DNA of 64,000 bases. Source: Nemertoderma westbladi. Its lineage: Eukaryota > Xenacoelomorpha > Nemertodermatida > Nemertodermatidae. Numbering within the stretch: the first letter of the stretch is position 1; each line of letters begins with the position of its first letter. Positions 43,435 to 54,139 of this stretch are shown here, piece after piece. The stretch covers positions 1 through 64,000 of the forward strand of contig JAUCBJ010006782.1 of the NCBI GenBank assembly GCA_032718475.1, read 5' to 3'. The notes under the pieces are model-generated. The model was not told the DNA's origin, did not search any database, and saw nothing but the letters and a program-made list of their open reading frames with translations. The translations under genes were made by a program, and so were the position numbers.

Positions 43435-44200
43435 GGGCAGTTTTCGTCCGGTCAGCAATAGGTCTAACGTTGCAAAATGCAGTATTATTGCCTAGTAACC
43501 AATTCATGGCTACCATATGGTTTTCACTTTGAGACATTTCGCCCTCTACCGGCAGACTGGGAACTTTAGAATACTCTGTGACTCTGCAAATGATATAGCC
43601 CATATTGTAATAGATATCGATTGGTCAAAATTAAGTAATAATATATCTAAATAAGTCTCAAACATCTTGCCTCATGGCTCGCCCCTTAGAACTCTTAAGC
43701 AATATAACTTCATAGTTTTGCGGATTGTAAATAACAAAGCCAGAGCAGATGTTAATTTTCAAATAATACACCCTCTAGCGGCAGACAGGGGAACTTCATA
43801 CTACTCTATGACTCCGCAAAAAATATGGCCTATGCCGTAGTAGATGCCTACCGAGTTTAAAGCTATTCGGAATGAAAATAACAAAGTTAGAGAAGATGTT
43901 AATTTTCAGATCATACGCCCTCTAGCGGCAGACTATGGAACCGCAGAGGCTGGATATAGGTAAGAGTAATTAGTAATCAGAGGTGTCACGAGAGGGGGGG
44001 GGGGCGCTTGGATACAACTATTATTAATAAGCTGTTGCTTGGTTAAAGCTAATTGGGAGTCAAAGGTCAACGATAAAGCTGTCTGGATATAGATAAGAGT
44101 AATTAGTTACCAGTAAGGGAGCTGTATACCCTATGGCTAAGTATAACGAGATGAAAGTCAATGAGGTCATTTAGAAACCAATATATAAAACTAATTATTG

Positions 44201-44511
44201 GTAAATCTAAAATTAAGTACAAATGAATAATTTATTTAAAATTAAATACAAATAAATAGGTATTAATAAATATGTCGCGGTGTCACTTATGACACCCTCT
44301 TGCGCCGGCTTTGCGACAGTTGGACCCAACTGATGACCCATTGTGTGTCAGGGCGCTAATCAGTCTGATTAATTAGGATAATCAATTAAACCCTAATTAG
44401 GAATCGTAAGACACCTATAAGGGTTTAATTGTACTAATTAATTGATGCCACCTATCAATTAGGATCTAATTAGCCTAATTGGGAGGTGTCACCCAGACAG
44501 TCTGGCGCCAA
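44201..44511. other. Spacer rich in short inverted repeats
   Basis: Contains GGTGTCA-CTT-ATGACACC-like sequence (about 44280) and several TAATTAG/CTAATTA words in both orientations. No gene. Confidence 0.4.
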
Positions 44512-44550
44512 TGACTACTAGGATCGGCATGCTGCATTGCAGCTGCATTT

Positions 44551-46602
44551 CTAAGAATGCTGTGCCGGCTTGTCAACTAAATTGCACCGCCACAACTCCC
44601 TATCACCCATGACATTTGCTAGATCATCCGCATCTTTAAGGCCAGTGTCCTTTAAGATACGTCTCAAGAAAGTCATGGGCTGTCCACCATGCTTATTCAC
44701 TCCATGAGGCTGCCAAAGTACAAGATTAGGCACTGGCTGGTCCTCACGGCGAAAGCAATGTCCTGCAAAGCGGAGGCGATTTTGTTCTAGTGTCAAGCTT
44801 GGGGGAACCAATAAGAAACCTCCAATGTTATATAGTGTCTGGTTGGAGATGTGTGCATTGTACTTGACACAATGAACCCGGCGTAGCATTCTTGTGAATG
44901 TGCCATCCAGAGATTTGGTGTCCTCAGCAGTTAGACCCCAGCATGGACTCCCGTAGAGGAGTACTGGAACTACTGCTGCTCTAAATAATCGGATCTTAAG
45001 TTTCCGATTAATTCTCGGTGACTTCCAAATCCTGGAAAGCCTATTCAAGGCTGCCCATGCCTTTCCCTTACGTATTCGAAGGTCCTCACCTGACTTCCGG
45101 ATCCATGATCCCAGGTAACAGAAGTCGTCCACATGCTCAAGCATACCATCCTTTGAGCTTATTCTCATCCGATCAAAGACTTGCTGAGGACTTTCAAAGT
45201 TAACTGTCAGAATTTTGGTCTTTCTGGAGTTAATAAAAAGACCAACACTAGAAGCAGCATGTTCTAATGAGCTGAGGAGCCGTTGGGCTCCCTCTAATGA
45301 TTCTGAGAGTACTCCTAAGTCATCAGCAAAGTCTAGATCAGTTAGGTACTTGGCAGTTATCATCACCCCATCATCATTATGATGATCTAAGGACATGCGT
45401 AGAACATAGTCAACCACAATAATGAACAAGAATGGTGCAAGTATGTCTCCTTGGAGGACGCCCCATAACACTTCAAATGGTTCTGTGTCACCGTCAACAG
45501 TAGACACAAATGTTGTCGAACCATCGTATACTGATCTGATTGCTGCAATAATTCCAGTAGAATTCCAATAATTCCAATTCTCCAGTAGATTAACAGAGTA
45601 CTGCCTGTTCAGGGACCTAGATGCAGCCTTAACTGCATTCTTGGCCGCTGTAGTCTGTTTGAGTCGGGACACTTTCTGCGCCTTATGAAGGTCATTTCGG
45701 CACTTTTGAATTTTGTTGTCAGTCCAGGGGGCCCTTTTCCTGTTTCGAGGGTATACAGGAACTGTTTCTGCAGCTGCTAACCTAACTGCTTCTGTAAAGG
45801 CGGTATAGCCCTCACAGTGATCTGCCGCCTCAGAGGCAAGAGCCTCATACCTGTTGCTCAGCTGTAGTGTGAAGCTGGATCTCACACTTGGCTGTTGCAA
45901 CAGAGAGGACCAGTCATGCCGCGGCAAGGCAGATTTTGTTGTTCTGCTAGCACGCAGACTAAGTCTTACCTTGGCCACAATAAGGCGGTGATCACTGGAG
46001 AAGGGTCGAAGTGTAAATGCATTACAGTCTTGTATAGAGCTCCTGTATTTCCTACGAAACAGAATATGGTCTATCTGGGACTTGTGACCACTGGGTCCAC
46101 TATGAGTCCATAGCTTTCCAGTTCGCTTCTTGAACTGGGTTACAGCCGAAAACAATCCATTTCCAGAGATAAAATCCTGAAGATGGACAGAATTTCGGTT
46201 AACACTATTGTTATAGACCCAGGGCGATGTAGGTGATTGATGAAGACTTGCATTAAAGTCTCCCAGGAATGTTAAGAATGCATGCTGATCCACTCCATCA
46301 GTAGCTGCTTGTAGATTGTGGTAGAAATTTTCCACCTCCTCTACAGGGGCAACACTAGTTGGAGAGTAGCACACAATCAGAACCACCTTAGGAAACTTCT
46401 TAGCCAGTCTTCCAGAACATGAGAAGTGGCAATGGATGATGCGGTTAGAGACTTGGTCTATTTTGTCCAATGCTGCATGTGCAGTTGGATTCATCAATAG
46501 ACCAATTCCACCATTGCCACTATCATCTGCTGACGCAAGGGCGAGTCGCCAACCGCCCCCCATGTCCTTAATCAGAACCTCATCAGTCTGTCCAGTCTGC
46601 AT
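44551..46602 (-). pseudogene. LINE A5 endonuclease fused to RT C terminus
   Basis: An open 683-codon frame. The endonuclease (GDFNA, SDHRL) is joined through LLENWNYWNSTG to the second half of the RT (IIAAIRSVYDGS onward). FVDFFKAFDS is gone and TPPTGSRSRGN is deleted from the palm, while FADD remains. It therefore cannot be an active RT, yet both deletions kept the frame. The endonuclease's first residues are at 46572-47020 in another frame because of a one-base loss near 46625. Confidence 0.8.
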
Positions 46603-47020
46603 TCGGTGCTCTTGAACACCACTGCGCTAAGAGAAAGCTTATCTGCCAAGGCAGTCAGCTCACCTTGTCGCATTGGGGACCAGAGCGTTAGGGTGTTTAC
46701 TGAGGCTAGTCTAGTGACTTGCCTCAGATTCACCAATGGCTTTGTTGGTCGGGGTGAAACATGAGAGTAGCCTCCAACTCCAGAATCCCTCTCCCCATCA
46801 CAATCTGGCCTCCCTGGTGACCCAGGGTTTGGGCCAGAAAGGCCATCAGGAAAGGGACTCAAAGAATTGTTGGCTGCTCTCTCTCCAGTAGGGGTGAGAC
46901 AGGCAGCCGGTCAGGAGTTAACTGACGCCTGTGAGGCCGATTGTGTCCGGTAATTCCACTGGCCTCTAGTGGCCGGACCTCCGCATTGCTAATGTAATCC
47001 ATAGTGGGGGTTGGGGGGTG
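46603..47020 (-). pseudogene. LINE A5 N-terminal region
   Basis: Minus strand carries the Pro-rich leader from MDYISNAEVRP (about 47002) through GERDSGVGGYSHV to the endonuclease start. A base change near 46860 and a missing G near 46622 break it relative to A4. Confidence 0.65.
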
Positions 47021-47484
47021 CTTTTTTGCCGAGTCAGCTCTCGGGGCAAATACCACACCCTGGTTTGCCATTCCACAGGGTGGGTGTAGGTCAGATATGA
47101 GGCCCATCACCCATATCTACTCTGGCGTACATGACCCACCATTGGCTGTTGCAGCTCATCTGCTGGGTCATGCCCTGTACCCTTGCTGCCAGGTGCAGGT
47201 CGCAGTGAAGTGCTCTCAGAGTGGACATGAGAACACTCTACTCCTAACCAGCCATTGGTAGATCACCATCTGCCTGGTCAGGCCATATACCCCTGCAGCC
47301 AAGTATATGGGTCCTTAATCCAGGACCAAGGGCGTCCTTATCCCAGAACGAAGGGGGTCCTAGTTACATGACCAGATTTGCCCTAGTAAGAGGGTCTATG
47401 CAGCTACAGGTGGCACAACCTTTATGCTGCATGGCGATGGCAAGTTTTCTTGATCAATGACCTAGAATACCTGACCTGACCAAG

Positions 47485-47643
47485 ACCTGACATATTAAAA
47501 ACAAACTGATAGAGATTGTTGAAAGTTTTAAATATTTAGGTCACATCTTGCACTCCACTATGGTGATGACTTTGATATTAAGCGTCAAATTTCTCTGTTC
47601 TATGCAAGGTGCATGTGGTGTCTCTTTTCAACATATAATATAC
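47485..47643 (+). pseudogene. LINE fragment, RT thumb (left part, interrupted by G)
   Basis: Plus frames read IEIVESFKYLGHIL and, after a one-base shift, DDFDIKRQISLFYARC. This is the typical thumb of a CR1/L2-type LINE. In such proteins this is followed about 20-40 residues later by the sequence now found at 53372. Element G lies between. Confidence 0.6.
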
Positions 47644-47970
47644 TGGTAATGAATAGTTCAGTAGTTGAGAAAACACCATGTTAAACATTTGGCAGGTAGG
47701 CGTCTTTCACAATAACAGTAATAATATAATATTGCAGTACCGGTATTGAATATTGACCACAATACACATAGGTGACATACACATTGGCAGGTAGGCGTAG
47801 CAACCGGTATCCGTAGATAGGTCAGTAGGTACAGCAGAACAGTACATCCACAATAGGCCTAGATAAAACCGACATACAGACTTTCACAATATATATAATG
47901 AGGCCATGAGTCATAGACAGTTATAATAAAAGTCATTACACTTATAATAAAAGTCATTACAATCCCCCAC
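47644..47970 (-). repeat. 3' LTR and polypurine tract of element G
   Basis: Minus strand reads GTGGGGGAT (47962-47970) followed by TGTAATGACTTTTATTATAA, the LTR start. The first 21 bp are tandemly duplicated (47919-47961). The far LTR end is set at 47644, where LINE homology begins; this boundary is approximate. Confidence 0.6.
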
Positions 47971-47980
47971 GTGCAACAGT

Positions 47981-48607
47981 TCAAGTGTTGCAGTACCCAA
48001 AATAAGAAGGTGCATGAACATGACGTCCAGATTTTGTCACAGTTTGTTCTGGAGTTGGTTCAGATCGCAGTTCTATGGTTTCTGGTTCCTGTAGTTCATT
48101 GCTCTCATTAAGAGTTCTGGGATGGCTGGGTGGGGAACGCTCTACATCATCATGACCCCCACGGTCTGGATATGGAGAGTCAAGCTCGAGTGGTAAAAGA
48201 CGATTGATGGCACGTGTGGTTAAACGTCCACGAAGTTTGATCTCAGCTGATCGTATGGAACCATCAGATGCAGTGAAGAGTTTCATAACTCGAGCTAGAT
48301 GCCATTGGCACCGTGGTGTTTCAGCCTGGACAATTACTGTGGCCCCCACAGTTGGGATAGGACCAGTGGTCACAGTGTTGGATATTCTCCAAGTTTTGAG
48401 GTTGGCGAGATAAGAATCTATAAATATGCGCCAATGTTCCCGGTTGGCACGGTCACGAATTCGCAGATGGTGTTTAATGACAGGTGATGTAACAGTTGAT
48501 GGTTCAATGTCATGAGACATTGGAGGTGCAGATCCATAGAGAAAATGGGCAGGTGTTAGTGCATCAATGTCCTCAGGATCGGTTGAGACATTTGTGAGAG
48601 GCCGCAT
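47981..48607 (-). pseudogene. Element G integrase C-terminal region
   Basis: 208 codons continuing the integrase in another frame: LTNVSTDPEDIDALTPAHFL, then a basic domain (WRISNTVTTGPIPTVGATVI, CQWHLARVMKLF, RSAEIKLRGRL) and the closing TKSGRHVHAPSYFG tail. A single frameshift near 48610 separates it from the main pol frame. Confidence 0.82.
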
Positions 48608-51600
48608 GTTGATGGCTCACATAATACAGCATCTAATTGGCAGTATGTGAGGTGGACTCGATGGCATGTAACTCGGAGGCTGAATTTGCAGACTTTAACA
48701 AGTCTCTCGTAAAATCCTCCCCACTCAGGACTCCTGGCGGGAATCCTTTTCCATTCAACAGGGTTTGCTGGGAATCTCATCGATGCCAATTTGCGAAATG
48801 TCATGGCATTATCAGAGTGAAATGTTATAGGCGTGAGGGGTTTAACCCGACGGGCAAGGAATCTCCGGATAGCTAGGTGCGTTGTTTTGCATTTCGTATC
48901 TGGGACTAGTTCAAGGTGAACGGCTCGTATGCATGCACATACAAATAATGCAACCCAAACTTTGGTTCCATCCTTGAGGAACAAATGACCAAAGAAGTCA
49001 ATCCCTGTATGTTTAAAGGGAGTTACAGGTGTTACACGGAATGGCTGGAGAGTGGACTCAGATGTCCGGTAGGGTATTGATCGATATCGTTGGCATTGAG
49101 GACAGTTAAAGATAAGTTTGCGCACAAGTGATCTCCCCTTAGGGATCCAATAACTTTGACGAATAGATGCAAGAGTAGCATCATATCCCTGATGTCCAAG
49201 TATAACATGAACTTCCATGACGATTAGGTAAGTCAGGTGACTCTTAGGAGGTAGTAGTGGTAGCGGATCACAGTTACGTATACGGGGTACAAAGACTAAT
49301 AAGCCATCAATGAGCTTGGGATGAAAGCGCCAAAGATTGGATGACTTGGATAAATGACTAACAGGACTCAACAACAATCGAATTTCTTTCCCAAAGAATC
49401 GATGTTGCTCTACACAAATCAAATAGCTACGAGCAGCACAAAGTTCTGAGCCACGCAACATTTCCGAGTATTTATTGGTTGGGTGACGAGTATTATGAAT
49501 AAACCGTTGGACATAAGCTACAGTTCGTATTAGGGTATTAAGACATGAAAAACGGTATATATCAATAGGGTTATCAATAATAGGGTATGGTGAGTCGATA
49601 ACGAGTAACTGGGGTGGAGGCAAAGGAACACATGGCCAATGTGACTCAGGCTCAGAAAGAAATGCCGGACCATGTTTGTATAACATGGAGTGTTGTAGTG
49701 TAGAAAGATAACAACCCCTAGAGGGAAGATCAGCAGGGTTTAGTGCTGAAGGTATATAACGCCATTGATCACTAATATGATCAGGACGTGTGAGGTTGCA
49801 AATCTCCGCTATGCGGTTGGAAACAAAAATATTCCGCTTTGAGACACCTTTGCGAATCCACCACAACACTGCCATTGAATCTGTCCAGATAATTAAGCGA
49901 CGTGGTTGAAATATCTCAATACAGATATGGTGGCCTAGTCGACTACCTATAAGGGCAGCAAGTAGTTCGAGTTGGGGAATAGAACGTTGGGGTTTTAAAG
50001 GGGCCACCCTAGCCTTTCCGAATAATAAACATGGCGATTTTGTTGGATGTACAACATAAGCTAAGCATGCATACGCAGCTTCAGATGCATCACAAAAAAT
50101 GTGAAGATCACATTGCTCATTAAGGTAAACACATCGACGAAAAGTGATAATAGGTGTTAGGGCATCCTGAATCCAAGAATGCCATTGCTGCTGAAGAGAT
50201 TGAGGCAGTTCATCATCCCAATGACCCTTCACAGCCCAAGACTTCTGCAATAATATGCGTGGTATAATCGTCCATGCACAATAAAGGCCCAAAGGATCAA
50301 ATACCTTGGCAAATGAACGTAAGAGGTGACGACGGGTATAAAAAGGTGGTTCAGTTATAACACTGGTATCAATGTACAATCTATCTAATGATGAATTCCA
50401 TGGAACCCCTAACAGCTTAGTGGGAGACTCAGTAGGCTTGAGTTCCATTGCAGCAAGTGCAAGAAGATGAATAGCATACTCTAAAAAATACGCTGCTTCC
50501 TCTGGGGAATCTTTGCTACTGAGGAGGTCATCACAGAAAAAAGCTTCAATAAGCTGTGAGACAATAGTAGGATCTGCATATTTAGAGATATGATATAAAA
50601 CTACAGAATGTAGGTGGTATGGACTAGAAGATACACCAAATGGTGCTCGAACAAATTGCCAGGTGGATCCATTAATAATAAGCTTGACCCACTGACGGTC
50701 ATTCGGATGTAGTTCAATTTGGTGAAAAGCCGCTTTAATGTCAGCAATGACGATGTATGGTTTGAGTCGAGATCTCATTAGAATATCAACCATAGGGGCT
50801 AACAGGTTAGGTCCAATATCAAGGCAATTATTAAGACTGACACCATTCGTATCAGGAGCTGAGCCATTAAATACGATCCGAAGCTTAGGTCTTGGTTTCC
50901 AAACACAATGGTAAGGCAAGAAGTTTCCAACATTATTGGCAGTGGTGGCAGGTTCAATAATCCCTTCACTAACTAACTTGGCAAGTTTGTCGGAATATGC
51001 AATTAAATCGGAAGATTTCAAAGCCTTTTGCATACCATATTGTTGGCGTGAAACCACAGAATAATTAGGAGAAGGACGGCGTGGTCCTTTGAATGGTAGA
51101 CGAACCTGGTACCGGTTAGGGTTTTCGGTTGATTTAACAGGTGGTGGATATGCGCATTCATCATTGTCCAGGAAACTCTGAGATGATATACCAATGGCTT
51201 CAAGGGACCACATTTGAGTGACATCATCAGGTTCCGTAATCAACAGACTTGGAGTTGATTCTATTGATATGTTATGGTTTGGTTCTCCGGACATAGGACC
51301 ACAAAGAACATAACCAAAGAACGTATCGACTGGGCGTGGAAGACCAACATTAAGTATAGTGTTGGCGGTTACAAGATGTAATTGGTCAGCACCAATAATA
51401 AGAGATATATTGCGCAGGCTACCATTAAATTCATCAGCCCATGGTTGGATGTGAGTTAAGTTAGTAGGTAAATGGGGCAAATATTCCTGTCTAATTGGAG
51501 GACAAAGAGATGTTGCAGTCCATGCACATAAAACCAAGGGTTGTGGCGAAAACTGACTCCGTAAAGAAATACTAACCTGAGTGGAGTCTTGAGAACAAAT

Positions 51601-52944
51601 ATGTCCTCCAAAGGAACCTGTAGTGAAAATCTGCTGCTGTAAACAAGGTAATGCTAATTCGTCGGCCACATTTTTTGTAATATATGACCTTTTAGAACCA
51701 TCATCCAGATAAATATAAATCCAGATACCTATATCTGAATTTGGCGGTGAGATAAATGCCTTAGCTATTTTAACAAAAACAGCAGATGGATTAGGTTCGG
51801 TGGCATGAACAGATGGTTGGACATCGTTATAGATAGGTGTTGCTGTAGGTGGTTGCCATGGCAACATGCCATCGGGTTTTGTTAATGTTCTAGTATAAGT
51901 CTTAGAATTTGAGTGAGTACTTGCAGTTCCAGTACTAAGGCTAGGCTGGTGGTTTGATTTATTAGAACTATAACACAGCAAAGAATGGTGGCGTTTGCCA
52001 CAATGGCGGCAGGAGGTGGTTGAGGGACACAATGAATACTGGTGAGGTCCCAAACAATTGGTACACAGGTTTGATGCTTGAATAATGTTTGAACGAGCTA
52101 AAGGTAATTTGCTCATAAAGGATTTACACAATCTCAGACTATGGGGGGTGCCATTGCATGCAGGACAGGGAGAACGAGATGGATTCTCATTAATAGTAGT
52201 ATAATTATTTTTGCCTCGATTGCCAACAGGTGAATGTCCTGTATTATCACTTATAGGCAAAGCAGCAACAGCACTAGGTTGGAGTGGTTGTCGCCTATAA
52301 TTTGGCTGATGGAAGGTTGGTTTAATATTTGTCCGGGTTATTTCTTTGACTGACTGGGCATTAAAATCCAAAGATTCCCGAGTTTCTAATTCAGAATTGG
52401 CAAAATCTAACAATTTGTCTAGATTAAAACGATCGTCTGCATGTAGACGATTCCAATCCAGTACTACATCTGGAGGTAACTTCTGTAGCAGTAGAGGTGC
52501 TAATAATAAAGATGTAAGGTCATGTGTTGCAGTGGAAGTATCAACACTACAATTTGGGTTTATCTCACTAGATAAACTTTTGATCTGTCTAAGGGAAGAT
52601 TGGAAAGAATTTAGAGTTTTTCTAAACATTGGTACATTATCAGTGGCTATATTTGGTTGGTTACACAACTTGGTGGCATAGAGTCCAATTAAAAAATTGG
52701 GGTTCCCATATCGGCGTTTAAGGGTTTCTATGGCTATTATATAATTTTCGGCTGTTGCTTCCAGCCCTTCTAAAGCATCTCGGGCATCTCCCTTTAATAA
52801 TTTGATGAATTGATGTGGAAAATTGGTCCCAAAATGGGCGCCATTGCAAAAAATCACCAAAGAACTTTGGTATTTCAACCTTTGGTAAACCCCGGTCATC
52901 ATTCTCCAATAGTTTGGTATGAGAACTAGAACTGGAAGAATCAC
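48556..52944 (-). CDS. Element G gag-pol, long open frame
   Basis: A 1462-codon frame without internal stops. Rough order by residue: gag C-terminal half (LLKGDARDALEGLEATAENY, about 48), zinc knuckles (CPACNGTPHSLRLC, CTNCLGPHQYSLC, CRHCGKRHHSLLC), protease-like YLDDGSKRSYITKNVAD, and RT (LRIVFNGSAPDTNGVSLNNC, VIADIKAAFHQIELH). The RT active site reads FFCDDLLS instead of YVDD. RNase H (LHIFCDASEAAYACLAYVV) and integrase (CPQCQRYRS, TGIDFFGHL, SDNAMTF, GGFYERLVK) follow. The first ~45 residues from 52944 are out of frame with gag and are not natural. It copies and integrates the element. Confidence 0.85.
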   Translation of the reverse strand: MILPVLVLIPNYWRMMTGVYQRLKYQSSLVIFCNGAHFGTNFPHQFIKLLKGDARDALEGLEATAENYIIAIETLKRRYGNPNFLIGLYATKLCNQPNIATDNVPMFRKTLNSFQSSLRQIKSLSSEINPNCSVDTSTATHDLTSLLLAPLLLQKLPPDVVLDWNRLHADDRFNLDKLLDFANSELETRESLDFNAQSVKEITRTNIKPTFHQPNYRRQPLQPSAVAALPISDNTGHSPVGNRGKNNYTTINENPSRSPCPACNGTPHSLRLCKSFMSKLPLARSNIIQASNLCTNCLGPHQYSLCPSTTSCRHCGKRHHSLLCYSSNKSNHQPSLSTGTASTHSNSKTYTRTLTKPDGMLPWQPPTATPIYNDVQPSVHATEPNPSAVFVKIAKAFISPPNSDIGIWIYIYLDDGSKRSYITKNVADELALPCLQQQIFTTGSFGGHICSQDSTQVSISLRSQFSPQPLVLCAWTATSLCPPIRQEYLPHLPTNLTHIQPWADEFNGSLRNISLIIGADQLHLVTANTILNVGLPRPVDTFFGYVLCGPMSGEPNHNISIESTPSLLITEPDDVTQMWSLEAIGISSQSFLDNDECAYPPPVKSTENPNRYQVRLPFKGPRRPSPNYSVVSRQQYGMQKALKSSDLIAYSDKLAKLVSEGIIEPATTANNVGNFLPYHCVWKPRPKLRIVFNGSAPDTNGVSLNNCLDIGPNLLAPMVDILMRSRLKPYIVIADIKAAFHQIELHPNDRQWVKLIINGSTWQFVRAPFGVSSSPYHLHSVVLYHISKYADPTIVSQLIEAFFCDDLLSSKDSPEEAAYFLEYAIHLLALAAMELKPTESPTKLLGVPWNSSLDRLYIDTSVITEPPFYTRRHLLRSFAKVFDPLGLYCAWTIIPRILLQKSWAVKGHWDDELPQSLQQQWHSWIQDALTPIITFRRCVYLNEQCDLHIFCDASEAAYACLAYVVHPTKSPCLLFGKARVAPLKPQRSIPQLELLAALIGSRLGHHICIEIFQPRRLIIWTDSMAVLWWIRKGVSKRNIFVSNRIAEICNLTRPDHISDQWRYIPSALNPADLPSRGCYLSTLQHSMLYKHGPAFLSEPESHWPCVPLPPPQLLVIDSPYPIIDNPIDIYRFSCLNTLIRTVAYVQRFIHNTRHPTNKYSEMLRGSELCAARSYLICVEQHRFFGKEIRLLLSPVSHLSKSSNLWRFHPKLIDGLLVFVPRIRNCDPLPLLPPKSHLTYLIVMEVHVILGHQGYDATLASIRQSYWIPKGRSLVRKLIFNCPQCQRYRSIPYRTSESTLQPFRVTPVTPFKHTGIDFFGHLFLKDGTKVWVALFVCACIRAVHLELVPDTKCKTTHLAIRRFLARRVKPLTPITFHSDNAMTFRKLASMRFPANPVEWKRIPARSPEWGGFYERLVKVCKFSLRVTCHRVHLTYCQLDAVLCEPSTCGLSQMSQPILRTLMH

Positions 52945-53368
52945 TGGTTGGGGGTTGCTCTAGACGTGCTAGTAAACGGCTAGATTTGAATAAAATCTCA
53001 TCTATTTCCTGGTCGAGTTTGTTAAAATTTACAATATTTAGGCCCAACTCGGACAGTTCATTGTTTATTTTACACAGGTAAATACGGTGGTTTTCTAATA
53101 CATGAATGGCATAGGCAAAATCATCAATTTCTACTGACTCACCTCGGCCTCTAAAACGATGTAAATCGCTTATTAATTTGTTGGCTTTAATTCGAGCCTG
53201 GTTATAAGAACGTTTTAAAACTTCAGCCTCAGCATTCTGACCTTCTGTTTCGACACGGTTGTCAGTAGCAGGGTTATTCTCTATATCTACAATATCTTTG
53301 GTTAGGAATTTTAGTGGCTGTTCTAAACTAGTTAAAGTTAAATTATTTACTGCCTTCTTTCTGTTCAT
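52718..53368 (-). pseudogene. Element G gag N-terminal part
   Basis: Starts MNRKKAVNNLTLTSLEQ at 53368 with a helical region (KRSYNQARIKANKLISDLHR) and reaches LPKVEIPKFFGDFLQWRPFW, a conserved BEL/Pao gag motif. It then passes out of frame near 52820, where some tens of residues are deleted, before gag resumes in the 52944-48556 frame. Confidence 0.8.
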
Positions 53369-53371
53369 CTT

Positions 53372-53842
53372 TTTATTGTAATGCTTTATGGTCCAGATAT
53401 AAATGGTCGGATTTGGTGTACAGTAAGCTTCGGGTTGCCTACAACAATGGCATTCGTATGTTATTTAATGTACCCAGAATAGTTAACGATGTACCAACCA
53501 GGATGTCTTTAACATGTAGTCAGCTTGGTCTGCGCACATTTTCACAAATACGTGAAAAATCAATTTGTAGTTTATTAAATTGTATTAAAGCATCTAGTCT
53601 AGTAACCCTATTCTGTTATCAGTTCTAACAAACTGTTCCATGGTTTCTAGAATTCTAATAATGTCGAATATGTCATTATAATTATGATTTTACTATTGGT
53701 GTAGTTTGAATTCAGTGGTAATATACTGTCTTGTTTCTTATTGTTTGTGCTATTGTCGTAAGTAATGTGTTGTAAGTAATTTTATGGACAAGTTGCCTGG
53801 AATAAAAGTAAATAAAGTAAATAAAATAAATAAAATAATACT
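53372..53842 (+). pseudogene. LINE fragment, C terminus and tail (right part)
   Basis: Plus strand encodes LYCNALWSRYKWSDLVYSKL then RVAYNNGIRMLFNVPR, typical of the C-terminal region of CR1/L2-type LINEs, ending at about 53626. A 3' UTR and an AAATA-type simple tail (53803-53842) follow. It is the continuation of 47485-47643 across element G. Confidence 0.65.
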
Positions 53843-53865
53843 CTGCTTCTCTCGCATCTCGTTCA

Positions 53866-54120
53866 TTATGCTCCCTTCACTTCCCTCTCAACAATCTCTG
53901 CTTCCCTCACTGCTTCTCCCTCAGCCCACTCAGTTTCCCTCGCGTCTCGCTCTTTACACTCGTTCACCTCTCTCTCAACACTTCCTCTATACTCATCTGC
54001 TTCCCTCGCAGCCCTCTCTCTACACTCTCTCGCCACCTTCTCGGCCCTCTTTTTACATTTTCTCGTTATCTCAAACTTAGAGAAACTAAATGCAGATAAG
54101 TATTCACATTTTTTTAAATG
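53866..54120 (-). pseudogene. Family E-like coiled-coil fragment
   Basis: Minus frame reads KCKKRAEKVARECRERAARE and continues with Glu/Arg heptads, close to the E2 coiled coil (ARECRERAERVARNCREQEE). Only this segment of the gag-like protein is present. Confidence 0.5.
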
Positions 54121-54139
54121 AAGAAAAACGAAATTAGAC

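Larger units (their letters stand above)
39395..44200. mobile_element. Element L, long-TIR element with palindrome arrays
   Basis: 39395-40044 matches 43545-44200 in inverted orientation (AGTTTTATATATTGGTTTCT at the outer ends). Inside each arm is an inverted array of a 22-bp palindromic unit (40045-40310 and 42685-43310). The 4.8-kb whole is therefore symmetric, with arms of 0.9-1.5 kb around a core of about 2.4 kb. Termini read AG...CT. The core codes for an acidic coiled-coil protein and a half zinc finger. No transposase, polymerase or integrase is visible. It could be a nonautonomous derivative of a large DNA element; Polinton-type elements have long TIRs and AG/CT-like ends, but no Polinton gene is present and I saw no clear 6-bp TSD. 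Confidence 0.7.
44512..47470 (-). mobile_element. LINE family A copy with 5' end, internally deleted (A5)
   Basis: It has the (TAG) tail end at 44515-44520 and the family 5' end at about 47470, with the whole 5' UTR. Relative to A4 it lacks the linker and RT fingers (about 45551-45592 marks the join) and 33 bp in the palm. Comparison with A4 shows that the two copies carry different frame lesions at the endonuclease start. Confidence 0.88.
47644..53371 (-). mobile_element. BEL/Pao retrotransposon G, nested in a LINE, 5' LTR missing
   Basis: On the minus strand: gag (53368 to about 52100), zinc knuckles, protease, RT, RNase H, integrase and a C-terminal tail (to 47981), then a PPT and a 3' LTR. 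The flanking sequences (47485-47643 and 53372-53842) are consecutive parts of one plus-strand LINE. The LINE resumes within a few bases of the gag start, so the 5' LTR and PBS have been deleted. Confidence 0.8.

Noticed and set aside
43316-43603. Minus-strand ORF of 95 codons
   Set aside because: It crosses a tRNA-like sequence and element L arm DNA with no motif or homology; chance frame.
39395-44200. Naming element L a Polinton/Maverick
   Set aside because: Long TIRs and AG/CT ends fit loosely, but no polymerase, integrase, protease, ATPase or capsid gene is present and no 6-bp TSD is visible.
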